Of a DNA stretch of 64,000 nt, positions 52,261-61,201 are shown piece by piece. Both the position numbers and the translations under genes were made by a program. Numbering within the stretch: position 1 is the stretch's first letter; the number at the start of each line of letters is the position of its first letter. The stretch spans positions 310,001 to 374,000 of the forward strand of contig JAWKUN010000005.1 in NCBI GenBank assembly GCA_041398565.1, in the 5' to 3' direction. The stretch comes from DATGPD01 sp041398565 (GTDB taxonomy: Bacteria > Planctomycetota > UBA1135 > UBA2386). Under the pieces are notes generated by a model, which searched no databases, was not told the origin of the DNA, and saw only the letters and a list, made by a program, of their open reading frames with translations.

Positions 52261-52340
52261 CCGGCGTTCAGTGGTGGAGCTTGGCTCCGTCCGCTGCAAG
52301 GCTGGTGCGATGGCCGACGACCGCCCACGCGGGTCGGGCC
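52261..52340 (+). repeat. Family 2 dispersed repeat, copy R3
   Basis: Begins CCGGCGTTCAGTGGTGGAGC, continues GGCTCCGTCCGCTG and AAGGCTGGTGCGATGGCCGA. The CCAGC/GCTGG pairing of R1 becomes CCGGC/GCTGG (a G-U pair), and the inner stem GGAGC/GCTCC is kept. The second hairpin is weaker (GGCC/GGCC outer pairing). Unlike R1 and R4 it is not next to a recognisable gene 3' end. Confidence 0.75.
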
Positions 52341-52491
52341 GTGAGTCGTCGAGGATTCCAGGGCGCTCGAGTCGGGTCACCGCGTGACCCAAGACCCCGA
52401 GGCCGTGGAGTGGGCCTTCACCAATGACGGTTGGTGACGAGAGCGTCCCCTGACAAGCCGCGGTAGCGCCCGTTCTGCCGCCGCCGAGCGG

Positions 52492-52520
52492 TTGAGCTGC
52501 CCTGCGGCGCTCATTACCCT
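52492..52520 (+). promoter_or_regulatory. Candidate leaderless promoter of the RibD-C gene
   Basis: TTGAGC (52492-52497), 17-nt spacer, TACCCT (52515-52520), then 6 nt to the ATG at 52527. The -35-like box and 17-nt spacing make this the most complete of the leaderless promoter candidates. No ribosome binding site lies before the ATG. Confidence 0.5.
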
Positions 52521-52526
52521 CGCGTG

Positions 52527-53069
52527 ATGCGGCCCCTTCGGTACTCGATCAACGTCACTCTGGACGGATGCTGCGATCATCGGGCGATGCAGGCGGACGA
52601 GGAGCTGCACCGGCACGTGGTCGAGAACTTCGATCGGGCCGACGCCCTCCTCTTCGGCCGGGTGACCTACCAGATGATGGAGGCGGGATGGCGGTCGCCG
52701 GCGGGGGCCAGGCCGGATTGGACGGAGCCATTCGCCAGGAAGATCGACGCGGCAAGGAAGTACGTCGTCTCCAGCACCTTGGAACGGGTCGATTGGAACG
52801 CGGAGCTGGTGCGCGGAGATCTGGGCCAAGCCGTCCGAGCGCTGAAGCAGCAGCCTGGTAGGGGTTTGCTCACGGGAGGTGTGAAGCTGCCGTTGGCGTT
52901 GACCGAGCTGGGCTTGATCGACGAGTACGAGTTCGTCGTGCAACCCAGGCTGGTGGGCCACGGACCAGCCCTGTTCGCGGGTCTGTCCAAGTACGTGGAC
53001 TTGAAACCCGTGGGCCAGGTGCAGCTGGGTTCCGGGGCCGTGGCGATGCGGTACGAGCCGCGAAGGTAG
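52527..53069 (+). CDS. Dihydrofolate-reductase-like (RibD C-terminal) family protein
   Basis: 180 residues from the ATG at 52527. Sequence features of the RibD-C/YyaP-type reductases: LRYSINVTLDGCCDH start, ADALLFGRVTYQMMEAGW, ARKYVVSSTLERVDWNAELV, GRGLLTGGVKLPLALTELGLIDEYEFVVQPRLVGHGPALFAGL and C-terminal LGSGAVAMRYEP. The fold is DHFR-like and binds NADPH; true substrates of the stand-alone proteins are mostly unknown. It is a single gene, divergent from the third sigma factor and preceding the redoxin fusion by 137 bp. Confidence 0.9.
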   Translation: MRPLRYSINVTLDGCCDHRAMQADEELHRHVVENFDRADALLFGRVTYQMMEAGWRSPAGARPDWTEPFARKIDAARKYVVSSTLERVDWNAELVRGDLGQAVRALKQQPGRGLLTGGVKLPLALTELGLIDEYEFVVQPRLVGHGPALFAGLSKYVDLKPVGQVQLGSGAVAMRYEPRR

Positions 53070-53194
53070 TACGAGCCGGCTGTTCGGATGCCGGTGCACG
53101 GTCGCGCATCCGACCACCAGGGAAGTCGCGAGAACGCGAGAGCTTCCCACGGACCCGCGTGTCGCCCCGCGCTGCCGGTCCGCGGCCCGCCACC

Positions 53195-53200
53195 TATACT
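53195..53200 (+). promoter_or_regulatory. Candidate -10 box of a leaderless promoter for the redoxin fusion
   Basis: TATACT, one base from the sigma-70 consensus, followed by 6 nt (CCGCGC) and the ATG at 53207. No Shine-Dalgarno is present. No good -35 box at 16-18 nt. Confidence 0.5.
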
Positions 53201-53206
53201 CCGCGC

Positions 53207-54982
53207 ATGCTGGCGCGCGCTCCCTTCCTCGGCACCCTGCTGGTGCAGGCCATGGCCGTGGCTCAGGCCCACCCGGACGCGCCGGTGGCGCTCGGCGCGC
53301 GGGTGGAAGACCTCTCGTTCCTCGACATCCGCGCGCAGCGGCGCCGGCTGTCGGACTTCGGCTCGCCCACCGCGCTCGTGCTGTTCTTCGTCAGCAAGGA
53401 CTGTCCCATGGTCGGACGGATCCTGCCGGAAGTGGCTCGCCTGCACCGGGCGTATGCGCCGCGCGGCGTGCAGTTCTTGGCGGTCGACGTCGGCGCGGGT
53501 GACACCGTGCGCGACATGGGCACGCAGGTTCTGGAGTTCGAGCAACCCTATCCGTTCGCGCTCGACGCCGACTTCCGCTTCTTGCAGGCACTGGGCATCG
53601 AACGGACCACGACGGCGGTGGTCCTCGACGGCGAGCGACGCCTGCGCTACCGCGGTCGTGTCGACGACCGGGTGCGCTACAGCAAGGCCAGGGATTCATC
53701 CACGCGTGCCGACCTCGCGCTGGCGCTCGACGCCGTGCTCGCCGGCGGCGACGTCGAGGTGCCCGAGACCCCGGTGGAGGGCTGCCTGGTACGCGTGCCG
53801 ACGACGCCGCCGGCGACCAATCGCTACACCTTCCACCGCGACGTCGAGCCGATCGTGCAGCGGCACTGCCAGGACTGCCATCACCGCGGCGGCGCCGGGC
53901 CGTTCCCCCTCCTGGACTACGACGACGTGCGCGACCACGGCGAGATGATCGGCGAGGTCGTCGCTCGGCAGCTCATGCCGCCGTGGCACGCCAGCGACGC
54001 GCACGGCGACTTCCGCAATCGGCGCGGCCTCGGCGTCGACGAGCGCTCCGTGCTCGACGATTGGCTGCGCTCGGGCATGGCCAAGGGCGACGTGGCCGAC
54101 GCGCCGCCGACGCGCACCTTCGACGACGGGCCGTGGCGGATCGGAACCCCCGACCTCGTGCTCGAGCTGCCCGGCAGCGTCCGCCTGCCCGCCGACGGCG
54201 TCGTGCCCTACAAGTACCTCGTCTTCCCGCTGGTGGTGCAGGCGGAGACCTGGGTCGAGGCCGTCGAGATCCTGCCCAGCAACCGGCGCGTCCTGCACCA
54301 CGCCAACCTCGCGTACTTCGAGCTGAAGAAGGGCTACTCACCCGACGGCTTCATCACCGGCTTCGTGCCCGGCGGCGATCCCCTCGTGCTCGATCCGGGC
54401 ACGGCGATGCGGATCCCGGCGGGCTCGGTCCTGGGCTTGCAGGCCCACTACGTGACCACCGGCAAGAAGGAGTCGGACCGCATCCGCGTCGGTCTGCGCT
54501 TCCCCAAGACCAGAGTCACGCGACGCGCCGAGGTGCTGGTGGTGACCAATACGCGCTTCGCGATCCCGCCGGGCGCACCGGCGCACCGAGTGGCCGGGGC
54601 GCGCAAGGTCGTGGCCGACTCGACGGTGATCGGCATGTTCGCGCACATGCATCTGCGCGGCCGTGACATGACCTTCGTCGCGCATCGCCCGAACGCCGAG
54701 CCGGACACGCTGCTGATGATCCCGAACTACGACTTCGACTGGCAGTCCTCCTACCGTTGCCACGACGGCGCGGTGAGGCTGCCCGCGGGCACGCGCGTCG
54801 AGGTGATCGCCCACTTCGACAACAGCCGGCTCAACCCGTTCAATCCGGATGCGAGCGCGACCGTGCGCTTCGGGCAGCAGACGTTCGAAGAGATGATGTA
54901 CGGCTTCGTGTTCTGCACGCGCGACGACGAGCGCCTCGACCTGAACGTCGATCCGACGTCCGGGCACATCGCCGGCGGCTGA
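53207..54982 (+). CDS. Redoxin - cytochrome c - copper type II monooxygenase-like fusion protein
   Basis: 591 residues with a signal peptide (MLARAPFLGTLLVQAMAVAQA). Three modules are visible. Residues 28-195: redoxin/AhpC-TSA fold (LVLFFVSKDCPMVGRILPEVARLHRAYAPRGVQF, FLQALGIERTTTAVVLDGERRLRYRGRVDD). Residues about 205-270: one c-type heme site CQDCHH followed by RGGAGPFPLLDYDDV. Residues about 320-585: beta-sandwich like copper type II ascorbate-dependent monooxygenases, with His-rich segments VLHHANLAYF, LQAHYVTTG, MFAHMHLRGRDMTF and VIAHFDNS. Such fusions are frequent in Planctomycetota; the reaction is unknown but periplasmic copper/heme oxidation is implied. It converges with the helicase gene 5 bp away. 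Confidence 0.9.
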   Translation: MLARAPFLGTLLVQAMAVAQAHPDAPVALGARVEDLSFLDIRAQRRRLSDFGSPTALVLFFVSKDCPMVGRILPEVARLHRAYAPRGVQFLAVDVGAGDTVRDMGTQVLEFEQPYPFALDADFRFLQALGIERTTTAVVLDGERRLRYRGRVDDRVRYSKARDSSTRADLALALDAVLAGGDVEVPETPVEGCLVRVPTTPPATNRYTFHRDVEPIVQRHCQDCHHRGGAGPFPLLDYDDVRDHGEMIGEVVARQLMPPWHASDAHGDFRNRRGLGVDERSVLDDWLRSGMAKGDVADAPPTRTFDDGPWRIGTPDLVLELPGSVRLPADGVVPYKYLVFPLVVQAETWVEAVEILPSNRRVLHHANLAYFELKKGYSPDGFITGFVPGGDPLVLDPGTAMRIPAGSVLGLQAHYVTTGKKESDRIRVGLRFPKTRVTRRAEVLVVTNTRFAIPPGAPAHRVAGARKVVADSTVIGMFAHMHLRGRDMTFVAHRPNAEPDTLLMIPNYDFDWQSSYRCHDGAVRLPAGTRVEVIAHFDNSRLNPFNPDASATVRFGQQTFEEMMYGFVFCTRDDERLDLNVDPTSGHIAGG

Positions 54983-54987
54983 AGCGA

Positions 54988-56730
54988 CTACTGGGCGTAC
55001 ACGGCGGTGAGGTCGACCTGCGGCAGCATGCGGTAGAGCCGGCGGAACGCGGCGGCGGCGCGCAGTCCCTCGACGTCGCCCGGCAGCGCCTCGAAGGTCG
55101 AACGCGAACCGACGACGATCGCCTTGACGCGGGCGCGCGACAGGGCGACGTTGAGCCGGTTGGTGCTGAGGAAGAACGTGCCGCGCCGCTCGAGCGCGTC
55201 GGGATCGCCGACTGCCAGGGACAGGACGATGACTTCGCGCTCCTGCCCTTGGATGCGCTCGACGGTGTCGATGGTCACCGCCTCGGTGCCGGCCAGGCCC
55301 TTGCGTTGCAGGGCGCTGCGGATCACGCGCACCTGCGCGCGGAACGGGGCGATGACGGCGATCTCGGCCGGCGGCACGCCGTGGCGGCGCACCAGCTCCT
55401 CGAGCAGATCGGCCACGAGGTTGGCCTCCGCCAGCGAGCGCATGCCCGGCTGCAGATGATCGACGCGCGCCAGGATCACCGGATGCTCGGGATCGAGCAC
55501 CGCGTCGAAGCGCCCGCCGGGCACGAAGGCCAGGCGCCGCGCGCCGACGCTCGGCTCCGGCCGCAGGATGCCGTCGTAGAACAGCGTGCTGACCACCGCG
55601 CAGACTCGCTCGTTCATGCGGTAGGTCACGTCGAGCACCGGGCACGGGTAGGTCCTGGTGAGGTGCTCGAAGATCGACGCCGCCGCCTCGGTGTCGGCGT
55701 GGCGGGCGCTGATCACCGGCGGCAGCTGTTTGTGGTCGCCGAAGAACATCCAGCGTTGCGCCAGGTTGAGCCCGGCGATGGCGTGCGGGATCGGCAGCTG
55801 GCCCGCTTCGTCGAACACCGTGAAGTGGAAGCGCTCGCCGTCGGGCAACCTGGCCAAGGCGAACGCGGTGCCACCCACCAGAGCGGCCTCCTTCGGCAGG
55901 TACTGAGCCCGCTTCGGCGACAGGATCCGAACGCCTTGTGCGGCGAGTTCCGGCTCGTCCCGATCCGACAGCTTGAACACCGGCAGCCGCGGCGACAGGC
56001 GGCGCACGGTCAGCAGGGCGTGGTCCACCGCCTTGTGCGTGAACGCCGACAGGGCGATGCGGCACTTGGCCCCGCACAACAAGGCCAGGATCTCGCCGAG
56101 CAGACGCGTCTTGCCGGTGCCGGGCGGCCCCTGCACGAGGCCGACGCCGTCGGTCCCCACCGCCTGCGCACCGGCTTCGACCTGGGCCGGGTTGAGGCCG
56201 CGCTCCGCCAGCCGCACCCGCGCACGGGCGATGCGCTCCGCGTCGGCCGCAGGTGGCAGCCTGCCCTCGAGCAACGCGCGCACGCGCGGGTCGGCGAACC
56301 CGGCCCGGACGACATCGCGCAGGCGGCCGCGCGCGCCGATGGCGCGGCGGTCGACGCAGTAGACGCCGCCTTCGTCGACCCGAGACGACGGGTCGCCGTA
56401 GCGGTCGCGCTCCAGCGACAGCAGCCGGGTGCGGTCGTCGTAGCCGCCGTACACCCACGCCGACCCGAAGGCCAGGTTGCGGCCGTCGCTCAGCGTCACC
56501 GCGTCGCCCTGCCGGAACTTGCTGAGGTTCTCCTCGACCTGCAGCACCAGCCGCTCGGCCGAGGTCTGGCCCGGCACGACGCGCGCTGCGGCGATGCACT
56601 CACCCTCGAGCACGCGCTGGTCGACCGGCATCGCCCGCAGGTCATGGTGCTGCCGGCGCTCGTCGTGCTCTTCGAGCAGCAGGAACCGAAGCAGGCGTTG
56701 CTCGAAGTCCATCTCGACCGGCGCGCTCAC
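54988..56730 (-). CDS. SF1B DNA2/UPF1-like helicase
   Basis: 580 residues from the GTG at 56730 (ATG at 56712 possible). Helicase motifs in order: Walker A GLVQGPPGTGKTRLLGEILALL near residue 200, Ia FTHKAVDHALL, II VFDEAGQLPIPHAI, III FFGDHKQLPPVI, IV VTYRMNERVCAVVSTLFYDGILRPEP, V TIDTVERIQGQEREVIVLS and VI LNVALSRARVKAIVVGSRS. The N-terminal 170 residues form a UPF1-like beta-barrel (LSKFRQGDAVTLSDGRN). It lacks a nuclease domain; a TM0106-type RecB nuclease, often fused to this helicase type, is encoded two genes upstream on the same strand. Likely 5'-3' unwinding of DNA or RNA in repair. Confidence 0.92.
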   Translation of the reverse strand: MSAPVEMDFEQRLLRFLLLEEHDERRQHHDLRAMPVDQRVLEGECIAAARVVPGQTSAERLVLQVEENLSKFRQGDAVTLSDGRNLAFGSAWVYGGYDDRTRLLSLERDRYGDPSSRVDEGGVYCVDRRAIGARGRLRDVVRAGFADPRVRALLEGRLPPAADAERIARARVRLAERGLNPAQVEAGAQAVGTDGVGLVQGPPGTGKTRLLGEILALLCGAKCRIALSAFTHKAVDHALLTVRRLSPRLPVFKLSDRDEPELAAQGVRILSPKRAQYLPKEAALVGGTAFALARLPDGERFHFTVFDEAGQLPIPHAIAGLNLAQRWMFFGDHKQLPPVISARHADTEAAASIFEHLTRTYPCPVLDVTYRMNERVCAVVSTLFYDGILRPEPSVGARRLAFVPGGRFDAVLDPEHPVILARVDHLQPGMRSLAEANLVADLLEELVRRHGVPPAEIAVIAPFRAQVRVIRSALQRKGLAGTEAVTIDTVERIQGQEREVIVLSLAVGDPDALERRGTFFLSTNRLNVALSRARVKAIVVGSRSTFEALPGDVEGLRAAAAFRRLYRMLPQVDLTAVYAQ

Positions 56731-56731
56731 C

Positions 56732-57964
56732 CTACATGCGAACCTGCACGTCGAGCGCGAGGGTCGCCTTGTCCTTCCTGCCGAGCATCAGACGTACCAG
56801 GTCGGGCGCCCCGTCCGGCGCCTCCTGCCCGCTCATGCCGATCATGTCGCCGATCTTGGCACTCATGACGAGGACGGCGCCGTTCGCCAGCGGCGCCCGT
56901 TCGAGCTTGCCGTCGCGCACCTGCTGCACCATCGCCTCGAACGCCTTCGGTCCGCCGTTGACCACCGAGATCAGCATGTCGCCGACCACGGCCGCTCGGC
57001 CGTCCATCTTGCCGTCGGCGAGGAGCGGGCTGTCGACGCCGAGATCGGCACGGGTGCGCACGACGTCCAGATCGCCGACCTTCTCTTGCTCGACCCGCAC
57101 GTCCGCGTCGGGCATCGAAGCCATGTAGACGCGTTGCAACTCCGCCCAATCGCCGCTGGTGAGCAGCTTGTGCATGGCGTCCGCATCCGAAGCGCCCACG
57201 ACCATGCGAATGGCGTCGGGGACCAGCACCATCGCCATCGTGCCATCGCTGGCCGCGATCTGCGCATCGAGCAGCTTCTGGACTCTCGGCTGCTGGTCCT
57301 TGCCCTCCCCGGCGGTCATCAGGCCGGTGAGGGCGCCAGCGACGCGCGCGAGCGCCTTCGGTGCCAGATCGACAGCCACCGCCGTCGCACCCTCGCCCAG
57401 ACGCGGCGCGCCTTTGCCCGACGCCGCCACGTCCTGCGCGAACGCCTCCAGATCGCCCTTGGCCACCGGCACGAACTCGGCGTGCGCGTCCCAACCCTTG
57501 GCCTCGTCGCCGTCGACGCGCAGGGTCATGGTCTCGACCTGCTTGGGGAAGGCGAACATGGCGTCCATCATCTTGGCCATGTCCACGGGCGTGGCCGGCG
57601 ACGAGGCCGCGGCCATGCTGGCCACCATCTTGGCTGTCCTCAGCGCCTGGTCGACCTGGTCGGCGAACATCTCCATCAGGACCCTCGGCCGCGCCTCGAC
57701 CTCGACCAGCGCCACGACGCCATTGCCCTTGGCGACCTCGATCTCGCCCTCGCTCGACATGGTCAGGAGGTAGTGCTCGCCGGCGCTGATCTCGGGCACG
57801 TCCTGCCCGCTCGACCTGGTCAATCTCTCAGCCAGGTCGATCCTGGAGGTCTTGACCACCAAGGGCGCGACCTTGGTCGACGGTTCGAGGGTGGCCGTTT
57901 CCTGCGCCGGCATCGCCGCGAGGAGGGACGGGATGGAGAGAAAGAGGAGGAGAGTGGATCGCAT
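56732..57964 (-). CDS. Secreted hypothetical protein between nuclease and helicase genes
   Basis: 410 residues; signal peptide MRSTLLLFLSIPSLLAAMPAQ. I do not recognise the family. The mature protein is helical and Met/Ala-rich (MEMFADQVDQALRTAKMVASMAAASS, PVDMAKMMDAMFAFPKQVETMTLRVDG) with beta segments (GAVLVMSAKIGDMIGM, KATLALDVQVRM) in a two-lobed pattern reminiscent of DUF3352-like planctomycete proteins; this is a weak resemblance. Its stop is one base before the start of the helicase gene, so the two are co-transcribed, although an exported protein has no evident link to a helicase. Confidence 0.8.
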   Translation of the reverse strand: MRSTLLLFLSIPSLLAAMPAQETATLEPSTKVAPLVVKTSRIDLAERLTRSSGQDVPEISAGEHYLLTMSSEGEIEVAKGNGVVALVEVEARPRVLMEMFADQVDQALRTAKMVASMAAASSPATPVDMAKMMDAMFAFPKQVETMTLRVDGDEAKGWDAHAEFVPVAKGDLEAFAQDVAASGKGAPRLGEGATAVAVDLAPKALARVAGALTGLMTAGEGKDQQPRVQKLLDAQIAASDGTMAMVLVPDAIRMVVGASDADAMHKLLTSGDWAELQRVYMASMPDADVRVEQEKVGDLDVVRTRADLGVDSPLLADGKMDGRAAVVGDMLISVVNGGPKAFEAMVQQVRDGKLERAPLANGAVLVMSAKIGDMIGMSGQEAPDGAPDLVRLMLGRKDKATLALDVQVRM

Positions 57965-58142
57965 GCGGCTCGAGCCTTGCTGAACGTCCCGGCTGGGCAG
58001 GCATCGTAGAGCGCACGGCGCCGGTTTTCCCAGACGTGGCTCTCGCTCGGGAATCTCGGCATCCGTGAGGCTGGCGCGTCGTCGCCGACGTCCGCTTCGC
58101 TTCGGCTTGCGACGATCGCCCGACGTGGCGACCCTCTGCCGC

Positions 58143-59570
58143 TCAGACCCCGCCCATGTCGACGCTGGCGCACCCGGGCGACTCTGCTTGCGGAGCAGCA
58201 GCGGCGGCGGGCAACAGGTGGCGCGCCACCAGCGCCTCGAGGTCGTCGAGGTCTTGCTCCATCTTGGCCAGCAGACGCTCGCGTCCGTCCGCCATCTCGA
58301 CCCAGAGCGGCGCGGCCTCGGCCTCCCCGGCTCGGTCGGGGTCGCGCTGCAAACCGGCGCCGACAGCGTCGCGCAGGCCGAACACGGCCCGCGGGAAGGC
58401 CACGACTCCACGCAGCCGGCGCGACACGTCCACCAAGCGGCCGTGCAGGTCGACGTCGCCCAAGTGGGCGTGCGAAGCGAGGCGGAACCAACTCGGCAAC
58501 GCGCCGCCCCAGTGCAGGAGGGATGCACTCGCCGGCACGGCCGCCACCACCTCCTGGAACGCGTCCCACGCCTGCGCCGGAGTCGCGGGAACGCGCACGA
58601 CTCGGCGCGCGCGCCCGGACTGGCACCAGCTCGCGCCGACGCACAGCAGCCGTTCGGCGAAGGTGTCGACGAGGACGTGGACGCATGCGGCCGACGACTC
58701 GATGCGCGCGGTCTCGGCCGCGTCCGGCACGGGCAGCACCTCGCCGGCCGCGAAGGCGCGCGCACTCAGCTGCAGGCGTCGCACCAGCGCGCTCTCGAGG
58801 TGCGCACGTCGACACAGGCGCTCGACGCCGGCGCTGGCCAGGTCGGACACGCGCCTCACCCCGACCGCCGCCAGCGCGCTGCGCAGTCCGCGCGTCATGC
58901 CGTCGAGCAGTGACAGATCCTCGCTCGCCACCAGCGTCGCCGCGCACGCCGTCGACCAGTGGCACCGCCCGCACGACGACGACAGGAACGGTCGCTCGAT
59001 GTCGGCCTTGCCGCGAGCCAACGCGACCAGGCGGTCGAGCACGTCGTCGAGCACAGGGTCGAGCTCGGCCAGCGGCAGGCGCTGCTCGCGGCCGTCCTTC
59101 AGCCACAGGAAGCCGTAGCTCGGCGGGCGATCCTGAACACGCGCCAGCAGGCGACCGTAGAACGCTACCTGCAGCGCTTGGTCGGCGCGCGCCATGCTCG
59201 ACGACTTGACGTCGCCGACGACGTAGTGGAAGTCGCCGAGCGCGGACGCACCTGCTTCTTTGCGCAGCAGGTCCGGGACGCCGAGCCAGTCGCCGTCGAG
59301 CAGCACCGCCTGCATGACGCCCGCCACCCCTTCTTGCAGGAAGCTCTGAGTCTGCCGCGCCCCCTCGTCCCACTCGCCGCGCTCGAACCCCGGCTCCGCG
59401 TAGCCGAGGTCGGCCGTGCGCATCGCCTCCAGCTCGCGCCCGCGCTGGCGGACCAGCTCTTCGGCAGCGGTGAGCGGCCGGCGCTTGCTGCGATCCTCGT
59501 GCAGGTCGAGCTCCGCGGCGCGCGGACAGGCCGCGTAGGTGTAGACCGTGGTACCCGTGATCCGCCGCAC
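58143..59570 (-). CDS. TM0106-family RecB-like nuclease
   Basis: 475 residues from the GTG at 59570 (GGCGGA upstream). It opens with TYAACPRAAELDLHED, the cysteine-bearing start of the RecB-like family; PD-(D/E)XK core residues are in GVPDLLRKEAGASALGDFHYVVGDVKSSSMARADQALQVAFYG (E/D and K of the QxxxY type). Cys residues CGRCHWSTAC near 205 plus the N-terminal Cys may bind an Fe-S cluster as in AddB/Dna2 nucleases. A helix-hairpin-helix stretch (RGLRSALAAVGVRRVSDLASAGVERL) and an RNase-H-like C-terminal part (LHWGGALPSWF) follow. In many bacteria this module is fused N-terminal to the helicase found here at 54988-56730, suggesting that the two proteins act together in DNA end processing. Confidence 0.87.
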   Translation of the reverse strand: MRRITGTTVYTYAACPRAAELDLHEDRSKRRPLTAAEELVRQRGRELEAMRTADLGYAEPGFERGEWDEGARQTQSFLQEGVAGVMQAVLLDGDWLGVPDLLRKEAGASALGDFHYVVGDVKSSSMARADQALQVAFYGRLLARVQDRPPSYGFLWLKDGREQRLPLAELDPVLDDVLDRLVALARGKADIERPFLSSSCGRCHWSTACAATLVASEDLSLLDGMTRGLRSALAAVGVRRVSDLASAGVERLCRRAHLESALVRRLQLSARAFAAGEVLPVPDAAETARIESSAACVHVLVDTFAERLLCVGASWCQSGRARRVVRVPATPAQAWDAFQEVVAAVPASASLLHWGGALPSWFRLASHAHLGDVDLHGRLVDVSRRLRGVVAFPRAVFGLRDAVGAGLQRDPDRAGEAEAAPLWVEMADGRERLLAKMEQDLDDLEALVARHLLPAAAAAPQAESPGCASVDMGGV

Positions 59571-59739
59571 TCCGCCTTTCTAGCGACCCACCGACCCCGG
59601 TTCCACGAAGCACCAGCCGGCCGCGCCGCCCGCCCGCATGCCGCCGCGCCAAGACCCTCTGCACGAGCTTGCAAGCCGGACGCGCCCGGCGGCGTTGCTA
59701 TCCTCGACTCCTGCCGGATTCCTCCCCCGTCGCACGCAC

Positions 59740-61137
59740 ATGGCCCTCGACTCGCACTCACCTCTCCACCGTCGCGACCTCTTGAAGCTTTCAGCGCTCG
59801 GCTCCGCGACGTTCTTCACCCACACCGAGTCCGCCCGACTCCTCGCCCCCGCCCGGCGGCGCCCGAACGAGCGCTTGCGCCTCGCCGTCGTCGGCTGCGG
59901 TGGCATGGGCAAGAGCGACCTCGATGGCTGTATGGGCGAGGAGATCGTCGCCCTGTGCGACGTCGACACCAAGATGGCGGAGGCGGCGCGGGCCCAGTGC
60001 AAGGAGGCGCGCTTCTACGCCGATTGGCGCGATCTGCTCGAGGCCGAGGCCGACCTCGACGGGGTGGTCGTCTCCACCCCCGACCACAGCCACGCGCCGA
60101 TCGCCGCCGCCGCCATGCGACGCAAGCTGGCGGTACGGGTGCAGAAGCCGCTGACGCACACCGTCGCCGAGGCGCGGCTGCTGGCGAGCCTCGAGCGTGA
60201 GATGGGAGTCGTCACGCAGATGGGCAACCAGGGCACCGCCATGGACGGTTTCCGCGAAGGCACCGAGGTGCTCCGCTCGGGAGCCATCGGCGACGTCCAC
60301 ACGGTGCACGTCTGGACCAACCGGCCGATCTGGAAGCAGGGCCAGCCACGCCCCGACGGCGCCGAGATCATCCCCGAGAACCTGCGCTGGGATCTCTTCC
60401 TCGGTCCCGCCCCGTATCGCCCGTTCCACAGCGGCTACCACCCGTTCCACTGGCGCGGCTTCTGGGACTTCGGCACCGGCGCTCTCGGCGACATGGCATG
60501 CCACCTGATGAACCTGGCGTTCTCGGGCCTCGAACTCGGAGCACCCGACAGCGTGCGAGTCGAAGCACAAGACGCGAAGAACGACGAAACGGCGCCCACC
60601 AAGTCGATCCTGCGCTACGCCTTCCCTGCGCGCGGCAAGTGGGGCCCGGTCGAACTGGTGTGGTACGACGGCGGCCACCGTCCGCCGCAGGCCCTGCTGC
60701 CGGCCGACACGAAGTGGAGCGCTGGCGGCTCCATCTTCGTGGGCAGCGAAGGCGTGATGTACGTCGACGACGACTACGGTGCCCGCTACCGCCTGCTCCC
60801 CGACGACAAGTTCGGCGCCTACCGTCCGCCGACACCCTTCCTGCCTCGCGTCCCCATGGTGATGGGCGCCGACGGCAAGCCTCGTCCGAGCTGGCAGATC
60901 ACCGCCGAGTGGCTGGCCGCCATCCGCGGCGAGGGACAGACGTCGTCGGGCTTCGCGCGCTACGCCGGCCCGTTCACCGAAGCCGTGCTGCTGGGCAACG
61001 TGGCACTCCGCGCCGGCGGCGAGCTCCGATGGGACGCCGGCGCGATGCGCGTGAAGGACCGCCCCGAGGCCGACCAGCTGCTCGACAAGCGCTACGCCCG
61101 CGGGTTCTCGGTGCGCGGCACGCAAGTCGTCCGCTGA
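59740..61137 (+). CDS. Gfo/Idh/MocA family oxidoreductase with Tat signal
   Basis: 465 residues from the ATG at 59740. Tat-type leader HRRDLLKLSALGSATFF, then the Rossmann motif LAVVGCGGMGKSDLD (about 47-60), IVALCDVD, and the family dehydrogenase motif VQKPLTHTVAEARLL (EKP-type Lys, about residue 142). The C-terminal domain has WDLFLGPAPYRPFHSGYHPFHWRGFWDFGTGALGDMACHLMNLAF, as in planctomycete exported members. It is a NAD(P)-dependent sugar or polyol oxidoreductase; export by Tat implies cofactor loading in the cytoplasm. Substrate unknown. A TATCCT box lies about 30 nt upstream. Confidence 0.92.
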   Translation: MALDSHSPLHRRDLLKLSALGSATFFTHTESARLLAPARRRPNERLRLAVVGCGGMGKSDLDGCMGEEIVALCDVDTKMAEAARAQCKEARFYADWRDLLEAEADLDGVVVSTPDHSHAPIAAAAMRRKLAVRVQKPLTHTVAEARLLASLEREMGVVTQMGNQGTAMDGFREGTEVLRSGAIGDVHTVHVWTNRPIWKQGQPRPDGAEIIPENLRWDLFLGPAPYRPFHSGYHPFHWRGFWDFGTGALGDMACHLMNLAFSGLELGAPDSVRVEAQDAKNDETAPTKSILRYAFPARGKWGPVELVWYDGGHRPPQALLPADTKWSAGGSIFVGSEGVMYVDDDYGARYRLLPDDKFGAYRPPTPFLPRVPMVMGADGKPRPSWQITAEWLAAIRGEGQTSSGFARYAGPFTEAVLLGNVALRAGGELRWDAGAMRVKDRPEADQLLDKRYARGFSVRGTQVVR

Positions 61138-61201
61138 GATGAGAGCCCGTACGCTCGTTTCTCTCACAGACCCATCCGAGTACGGCCCACGACCTGTCGC
61201 G

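Larger units (their letters stand above)
52122..52526. other. Intergenic region with Family 2 repeat and a short palindrome
   Basis: 405 bp between the divergent sigma factor and RibD-C genes. It holds Family 2 copy R3 (52261-52340), a perfect hairpin GGGTCAC-CGC-GTGACCC (52374-52390), and the putative promoter of the downstream gene. No convincing additional coding frame is seen. Confidence 0.6.

Noticed and set aside
52122..52328. N-terminal extension of the third ECF sigma factor to 52328
   Set aside because: The extension would translate Family 2 copy R3 and low-complexity sequence; region 2 starts well downstream, so the GTG at 52121 is preferred.
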